Shown here: positions 6,164 to 10,411 of the stretch, one piece after another
Numbering within the stretch: the stretch's first letter is position 1
Layout: each line of letters starts with the position of its first letter
Notes under the pieces: generated by a model
What the model saw: only the letters and a program-made list of their open reading frames with translations
Database searches by the model: none
Told to the model about the DNA's origin: nothing
Assembly: GCA_016763915.1 (NCBI GenBank)
Contig: JAESSX010000083.1
Coordinates: forward strand, 1-10,411
Reading direction: 5' to 3'
DNA: 10,411 bases
Source: Rhodospirillales bacterium
GTDB lineage: Bacteria; Pseudomonadota; Alphaproteobacteria; Rhodospirillales_A; Casp-alpha2
Made by a program: the position numbers and the translations under genes

Positions 6164-8089
6164 TTATTGATCTAACGCTATACGCACGGCATTCGCCAGT
6201 TGGACCTTTTTGTATGGCTTGCGAAGCAGATTGATCCCGCTGCCGTCGAGGCCGTCCTTGTTGATGACCTTATCCGGGTAGCCTGAGGTCAGCAGAATCC
6301 TGATGTCCCGGTAATGATTCCTCAGTTCGTGGGCAAGTTCATACCCGCTTATGCCTGAGGGCATGATCACGTCGCTGAACACCAAATCAACGCCCCCGCC
6401 GTTCTTGCCCAGGAGTTTCAATGCCGAGGGGCCGTTTTCCGCTTCCAGCACCTTGTACCCCAGTCGGACCAGCATGGACGCTGTGACCTGGCGCACGTTC
6501 TCGTCGTCCTCGACAACCAGGATGGTCTCCACGCCCTTCGCTTCGGCCTTCGGGCTTGGGGTTCTTTCTTCTTTCCTTTCCGCATCCATGCTTCCGGCGG
6601 CGGGGAAGTAGAGATTAACCGTCGTGCCCTTGCCTCTCTTGCTGTCGATTCTCACATGACCGCCCGACTGCTTGACGAACCCGTGGACCATGGAAAGGCC
6701 AAGGCCGCTGCCCTTGCCGATGTCCTTGGTGGTGAAGAACGGCTCGAACACTTGTTCCAGGTCCTTCTTCTTTATGCCCTCACCCGAATCGGAGACGGAA
6801 ATCAGGACATGGGGGCCGGTCAGGGAGATTTTCTCTTCGTTTTTAAACTCGCCGTCCAGATCGACGCGGGCCGTCTTGATGGTCAACATCCCGCCCTTGG
6901 GCATGGCATCACGTGCATTGTTGGCCAAATTGATGATGGCGTTCCACAGCAACCCCGTATCGACATTGATCATCGGGATATTTGTATCAAATGCCGTCTT
7001 GATGTCTAAATCCTCGCCCAGTGTCCGTTGCAGAAGGGAAATCGTATCGAGAAGCAGGTTGTTGAGAGGAACTGTTTGCGGGTTCAGTATCTGCTGACGG
7101 GAGAAGGTCAAAAGCTGGTCAGTCAGGTTGACCCCCTTGTCCACGGCTGCCATTGCCCGGTAGAGATTCTTCCGTGATCCGTCATCTAAACCGCCTGAAT
7201 CCAACACCAGTTCAAGGTTGCCGTAGATGACGGCCAGAAGGTTGTTGAAGTCGTGGGCCACCCCGCCCGTCAACTGGCCCACCGCTTCCATCTTCTGGGA
7301 TTGGCGGAGTATCTCTTCTTTTTCGCGAAGAATTTTTTCCGACTCTTTGCGCTCGGTTATGTCCTCGACCAGGACATAGAACCCTTCCACGCTTCCATCT
7401 TCCCCAAAGTCCGGCACATAGGTGGCGTTAACGTATCGTTCGCCACCATCCCTGTACGGAACCTTAGATTCGAAGTTGACGGTTTCTCCCGCCAACGTCC
7501 GGTCAAAGTAATCACGCAAGGCCGCGTACGCGTCGTCACCCAGAACGTCCTTGACGTAACGATCCTGAATGTCCTCTCGGCGGTGCCCAAACCAGTCTTC
7601 GTACACTTTATTGTTAAACCGGTAACGGTGCTCCTTGTCGACATAGGATATCAGGGTCGGAAGCGCGTCCATGAGCAAGTGAATTTGCTTTTCGCTTTCG
7701 AATAACTCTCTGCTTTTTTGCAGCAGTCCCGTAACATCCTGACCAATACCGATGACGCCGGTGATGGTGCCGTGGGCATCGCGGCAGGTCGTCGAGTTAA
7801 GCAGAACGTAAACCCGGTCACCCAACTTGGTGTTGAGGGGAAACTCGTAGTTGGACGTCTCATCGCCCTTGAGTGCCTTGTCCAAGACCTCCTTAACCGA
7901 CGCCTTGTAGTCATCGGTGATGAAATCGGCGACCAGATCACGGCCCAACACCTCGTCCTTGGCGAACCCGGTGATGGTTGCGGCCTTGTGGTTCCACTCG
8001 TTGACCCGGCCTTCTAAATCAATGCCGAAGATCGGTGCATTGGCAGTCTCGATCAGTTGGAGCAGGTCTTGGGGAAAGCTCTTTTGCAT
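6164..8089 (-). CDS. Soluble hybrid sensor histidine kinase, PAS-PAS-HisKA-HATPase-REC
   Basis: Cytosolic two-component sensor (641 aa) with no transmembrane segment or signal peptide. Domains in order: PAS 1 (about 8-122), PAS 2 (about 134-248), HisKA dimerisation helix with phospho-acceptor H279 in [14 protein letters not shown], and an HATPase domain. That domain has the N box [10 protein letters not shown] (387-396), G1 box DSGEGI (434-439) and G2 box GKGSGLGLS (458-466). A C-terminal receiver follows a Pro/Lys/Glu-rich linker (~500-518): acidic pair D528/D529, phospho-acceptor D573 in FSDVIMP, T601 and K624. All catalytic residues are present. PAS 1 lacks the LOV cysteine motif (GxNCRFLQ), so blue-light sensing by flavin adduct is not expected; the ligand is unknown. 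No response regulator or phosphotransfer gene lies next to it, so it is an orphan. It is convergent with the aconitase X genes and likely has its own promoter. Confidence 0.93.
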   Translation of the reverse strand: MQKSFPQDLLQLIETANAPIFGIDLEGRVNEWNHKAATITGFAKDEVLGRDLVADFITDDYKASVKEVLDKALKGDETSNYEFPLNTKLGDRVYVLLNSTTCRDAHGTITGVIGIGQDVTGLLQKSRELFESEKQIHLLMDALPTLISYVDKEHRYRFNNKVYEDWFGHRREDIQDRYVKDVLGDDAYAALRDYFDRTLAGETVNFESKVPYRDGGERYVNATYVPDFGEDGSVEGFYVLVEDITERKESEKILREKEEILRQSQKMEAVGQLTGGVAHDFNNLLAVIYGNLELVLDSGGLDDGSRKNLYRAMAAVDKGVNLTDQLLTFSRQQILNPQTVPLNNLLLDTISLLQRTLGEDLDIKTAFDTNIPMINVDTGLLWNAIINLANNARDAMPKGGMLTIKTARVDLDGEFKNEEKISLTGPHVLISVSDSGEGIKKKDLEQVFEPFFTTKDIGKGSGLGLSMVHGFVKQSGGHVRIDSKRGKGTTVNLYFPAAGSMDAERKEERTPSPKAEAKGVETILVVEDDENVRQVTASMLVRLGYKVLEAENGPSALKLLGKNGGGVDLVFSDVIMPSGISGYELAHELRNHYRDIRILLTSGYPDKVINKDGLDGSGINLLRKPYKKVQLANAVRIALDQ

Positions 8090-8391
8090 CAGCCCTAATT
8101 ACCTGAAAACAATAATCCGCACGTCAGTGACACCATGCGCTTCGCTGGCGACACAGAGACAAGCGGTTTTATCAGGCGTAGAAAAAAATACCGTAAAGGC
8201 TTAGACATCAGTCTTGAATCCTATAAAACACCCCCTGGACACAGTACCCCGCAATTTTTATTGTAACTATTATGATACTATACTGCACCTTTATTCAACC
8301 ATAGAAATAATCCTGCAAAGACGATCCTCGCCGAGCAGGTCCCCAAGAGTGCCCGGATGCCCGCTGGTGGGCGAACCAGTAAGTGGAGCAT
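8090..8391. other. Gene-poor spacer between the kinase start and the phhB remnant
   Basis: About 300 bases without a convincing gene on either strand. The part next to the kinase (8180-8310) is AT-rich and holds a candidate minus-strand promoter. The part at 8310-8391 is GC-rich again, with a short inverted repeat GCCC..GGGC around 8368-8381, but without a T-run it is not a good terminator for the ABC operon. I translated the GC-rich part in both directions and recognised no protein family. It could be the eroded 3' flank of the damaged phhB gene. Confidence 0.5.
8269..8298 (-). promoter_or_regulatory. Candidate promoter of the hybrid histidine kinase
   Basis: On the minus strand TTGAAT (8298-8293) and CATAAT (8274-8269) are separated by 18 bases, resembling a sigma-70 promoter (-35 four of six, -10 five of six). 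This would give a leader of about 170 bases before the kinase ATG at 8089. It lies in the only strongly AT-rich block upstream of the kinase. The kinase Shine-Dalgarno sequence is weak (AGGG a few bases before ATG). Such matches arise by chance in AT-rich DNA. Confidence 0.3.
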
Positions 8392-8664
8392 TCAAATTCG
8401 ACCCGCCGTCGCGCCCTTGTGTCGCTCATTCACCTTGGCGGCCATGATGAAGTCGTTCTCGTGCAGGCCGGGAATTTTTCGGGTCTGGATCCCGACCCGG
8501 CAATAACCCCAACCGAAGGTGATCTCGGGGTGGTGGAATTGGGGCTCTGCCAGGTCCGCGGTCCTCGTCGCCAAAGCCTGGGCCCCGACACCATCGAGCA
8601 GGATCTCGGCCTGCCTCCGGTCCAGGCGCGGCACGCCACCCTTACAGGGAATGCAGGTCTTCGT
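8392..8664 (-). pseudogene. phhB: Degenerate pterin-4a-carbinolamine dehydratase (PhhB/DCoH family)
   Basis: Reading the minus strand from about 8664 gives KTCIPCKGGVPRL, then ADLAEPQFHHPEITFGWGY, then IPGLHENDFIMAAKVNER: the start, active-site strand and C-terminus of a PCD enzyme, which recycles oxidised tetrahydrobiopterin after aromatic amino acid hydroxylation. Two defects are seen. First, the middle block (GW... to the F..F..A..F helix, roughly 20-25 residues) is missing between LLDGVGAQ and ALATRTADLAE, apparently in frame. Second, the third catalytic His, expected in the T-H-x-I-x-GL motif, is Arg (TRKIPGL). Homology begins inside the last ~20 bases of the ABC ATPase gene in a different frame, and no ATG is available. 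A GTG at 8634 would drop the conserved TCIPCKGG. The family call is firm from HHPE..GWGY..GLHENDF; loss of function is inferred. Confidence 0.72.
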
Positions 8665-9430
8665 TGCGGGGGGAATTTTCCTCCACCAACCCGGCCAGCA
8701 GTTGCGGGTGATCCTTCAACAGATTAATTCTCATCCGTTCCACGGCTTCGCTTTCGGGTTGTCGCGGCCGGGGCATGTCGACCGTCAGATCAAGGACGAT
8801 GCTTCCCGGGCCGCCGGACATGAAAAGAACCCGGTCGGCCAGGTATAAGGCTTCGCGCAGGTCATGGGTGACGAACAGGACCGTCGACGAACGGCGTCCG
8901 CAGAGTTCCAGCAGGACACGGCGCAGGTGGTTGGCGACCGGCGCGTCGAGCGACAAAAATGGTTCATCCAGAAGCAGCAACCCCGGTTCGTTGAGAAACG
9001 CCCGGGCCAGAGCCACGCGTCGGCGCATGCCGCCCGAAAGATGGGCGGGATAGGCGTCAGCAAATTCCGCCAATCCCATTTCCGCCAGCAATTCATCGAC
9101 CCGTTGGCCGGTGGATGCGGCATCTTTTTCAACCAGACGAATGTTATCGCGCACCGTCAGCCACGGCATCAGCCGGGGGGTTTGGAACATGTGGCCTGTC
9201 ATCGGCCCGTCTTCCGGGGCAACGCCGTCGACCAGGACCGACCCTTCGACATCGGAATTGAGCCCGCCGATCAGGTTGAGAAGCGTTGTCTTCCCGCACC
9301 CGGACGGCCCGACCACTGAGACGAACTCACCCTCCTCGACCTTGAAATGAAGATCGGTAAGGGCCACCAGGGGCGCCTGGCCTGACCGGGGATAGGATTT
9401 CCGGATGATTTCGATATCCAGCGCGCTCAT
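8642..9430 (-). CDS. ABC transporter ATP-binding protein, NitT/TauT (nitrate/sulfonate/taurine) type
   Basis: Cytosolic ATPase (262 aa, normal size) energising the adjacent permease. All ABC motifs are intact: Walker A GPSGCGKT (41-48), Q-loop Q83 in HMFQTPRLMPWLTVRDNI (the PW after the Q-loop is typical of the SsuB/TauB/NrtD group), signature LSGGM (131-135), Walker B LLLLDEP with D155/E156, and H-loop H189 in FVTHDLREAL. The start is placed at the ATG at 9430 because it overlaps the permease stop as ATGA, the usual sign of translational coupling. A GTG at 9439 would add three residues. Its 3' end overlaps the phhB remnant. The substrate is not evident; this group imports sulfonates, nitrate, thiamine or pyrimidine precursors and similar molecules. 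Confidence 0.92.
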   Translation of the reverse strand: MSALDIEIIRKSYPRSGQAPLVALTDLHFKVEEGEFVSVVGPSGCGKTTLLNLIGGLNSDVEGSVLVDGVAPEDGPMTGHMFQTPRLMPWLTVRDNIRLVEKDAASTGQRVDELLAEMGLAEFADAYPAHLSGGMRRRVALARAFLNEPGLLLLDEPFLSLDAPVANHLRRVLLELCGRRSSTVLFVTHDLREALYLADRVLFMSGGPGSIVLDLTVDMPRPRQPESEAVERMRINLLKDHPQLLAGLVEENSPRNEDLHSL

Positions 9431-10188
9431 GTTCGCCACTCGCTCAATCGGCGGTCCAGCGGCGCCAGTATCAACAGTTCGATGGCCATGACCACGGCGA
9501 TAAAGGAGAAGCTGTAGGCCAGGATACTAGTGATATCGAAAAACTGGAAATAAACGCCGAGCTTGAAACCAACCCCGTTGCTACGGCCCAGAAGTTCGAC
9601 CACCAGCACGATCTTCCAAACCAGCGCCAGGCCGGACCGGGCCGAGGCCAGAAGGTAGGGATAAAGCTGCGGCAGGTAGACCCGGAAGAATGTTCGCCGG
9701 GTTTCGATACGAAAGGCTCGGGCAACCTGCAACAGGTCCCTGTCAACGGCCCGTGCCCCTTCGCGCATGGTGACGACGACAATCGGAAATTTGTTGATGG
9801 CGACGGCAAGAATCGCCGCGAACTCACCCAAGCCTAACCACAGGTAACACAGGATAATGACGACCAGCGCGGGAATGTTGAGCGCCAGCACCAAAACCCC
9901 GTCCAGCGCCGCGTCCCAGCGCCGGTTGGACCCCATCACCATGCCCAGGGCGGTGCCGAAGGCCATGGCGACAAAAAAGCTGACCCCGACCCGGAGAAGC
10001 GTGACCCCGCCATGATACAAAATCTCGCCGTTGGATATGTGATCGACAATAGCCCGGATAACCTGCCAGGGGTCGGGGAGCATGCGGGTGTCAGCCAGTT
10101 CTGCTCCCACCTGCCAAACGGCAAGGAAGGCCACTGCGGAAAAAACGCGAATTCGGGACTCAAATTTCCGGTTCGCAGTTTCGGTCAT
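9427..10188 (-). CDS. ABC transporter permease, NitT/TauT type
   Basis: Inner-membrane channel subunit (253 aa, normal size) of a binding-protein-dependent importer, with about six hydrophobic segments (first at 14-30, then ~65-85, 98-118, 122-141, 182-200 and 222-242). The EAA loop that docks on the ATPase is visible at about 150-180, around DLLQVARAFRIETRRTFFRVYLPQLYPYL (split motif: VARAF 155-159, YLPQLYP 171-177). The N-terminal W-x3-AE...LPDP pattern (25-40) is typical of SsuC/TauC-like permeases. GAGGAA lies 12 bases before the ATG. The gene starts 17 bases after the upstream partial gene and overlaps the ATPase by 4 bases, so the three form one operon. Confidence 0.92.
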   Translation of the reverse strand: MTETANRKFESRIRVFSAVAFLAVWQVGAELADTRMLPDPWQVIRAIVDHISNGEILYHGGVTLLRVGVSFFVAMAFGTALGMVMGSNRRWDAALDGVLVLALNIPALVVIILCYLWLGLGEFAAILAVAINKFPIVVVTMREGARAVDRDLLQVARAFRIETRRTFFRVYLPQLYPYLLASARSGLALVWKIVLVVELLGRSNGVGFKLGVYFQFFDITSILAYSFSFIAVVMAIELLILAPLDRRLSEWRT

Positions 10189-10205
10189 GGCCCGGCGTTC
10201 TTCCT

Positions 10206-10411
10206 CTAATACCGCCAGCCGGACCAGAAGGTCCCCGGCGCCAGGACCGGGCTTTCACCGACCAAATCGCGGCCACCAAAGGTGGCGAGTATCGCAAACA
10301 ACGTCTTGGCTGCGGCGATGTCCTCGTCCCCAAAAGACTTCGGGATGCCAGCACGATAGGCCTTGCGAAGGGCGAAAAATGTTTCGTCGTTCTTGGCCTT
10401 GGTCAGCGGCC
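10206..10411 (-). CDS. C-terminal part of a putative ABC substrate-binding protein (cut by the window edge)
   Basis: The last 67 codons of a gene that enters from the right edge, ending at the TAG at 10208-10206. The sequence includes ETFFALRKAYRAGIPKSFGD, then AAAKTLFAILATFGG and ends APGTFWSGWRY. It is amphipathic and helical with a final aromatic-rich tail, as often seen at the C-terminus of NMT1/THI5- or SsuA-type periplasmic binding proteins. No family-defining motif is contained, so the call rests mainly on gene order: binding protein, permease, ATPase in one tightly spaced operon. The stop is 17 bases before the permease start. The open frame itself is clear. Confidence 0.62.
   Translation of the reverse strand, partial: PLTKAKNDETFFALRKAYRAGIPKSFGDEDIAAAKTLFAILATFGGRDLVGESPVLAPGTFWSGWRY

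Noticed and set aside
7253..7705. 150-codon open frame on the + strand inside the kinase gene
   Set aside because: It lies opposite an intact, fully recognisable histidine kinase and shows no family features; it is a shadow frame of the kinase codons.
7651..8065. First PAS domain of the kinase as a LOV photoreceptor
   Set aside because: The flavin-adduct cysteine motif is absent; the only nearby Cys is in TTCRDAHG late in the domain, not the LOV position.
8383..8727. 114-codon open frame on the + strand over the phhB remnant
   Set aside because: It is antisense to clear pterin dehydratase sequence and the ATPase end, with no recognisable domain.

Overview
The window looks like an alphaproteobacterial chromosome, most likely a Rhodospirillales-type marine or soil organism. 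This is a judgement from memory of protein families: the TRAP and NitT/TauT-type transporter sequences, the omega-subunit sequence, and moderate-to-high GC with AT-rich intergenic regions. No rRNA, tRNA, CRISPR array or insertion sequence is visible.

Left part (1-3934, + strand): a FadR/GntR-type regulator (119-817) lies between two copies of the same operator-plus-TTGACA module, pointing outwards in opposite directions (1-24 and 876-906). The right copy sits upstream of a complete TRAP transporter: periplasmic binding protein DctP (1033-2022), small membrane subunit DctQ (2110-2619) and large permease DctM (2612-3934). The left copy points out of the window and predicts a divergent target operon there.

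Middle (3999-6080, + strand): a scarred segment. A copy of rpoZ (RNA polymerase omega subunit) carries a one-base frameshift. It runs directly into the last ~64 codons of a TctC/Bug-type solute receptor that has no start, followed by a good hairpin terminator (4431-4460). Next comes the aconitase X catalytic subunit gene (4499-5640), broken by an internal deletion of about 30-35 codons plus a frameshift, and then the intact aconitase X small subunit (5640-6080). If repaired, the regulator, TRAP transporter and aconitase X would form a plausible uptake-and-dehydration pathway for a hydroxylated acid or hydroxyproline-like compound. As written, the dehydratase should be inactive.

Right part (- strand): a soluble orphan hybrid histidine kinase (6164-8089; PAS-PAS-HisKA-HATPase-receiver). 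A gene-poor gap of about 300 bases follows, then a NitT/TauT-type ABC operon read from right to left: end of a putative binding protein (10206-10411, cut by the window edge), permease (9427-10188), ATPase (8642-9430), and a degenerate pterin-4a-carbinolamine dehydratase gene (8392-8664) that overlaps the ATPase end.

The most striking overall feature is that four loci (rpoZ, tctC, the aconitase X large subunit and phhB) are damaged, while the regulator, transporters and kinase are intact. This could be real gene decay and rearrangement, or errors in a draft or metagenomic assembly. The sequence alone cannot decide.
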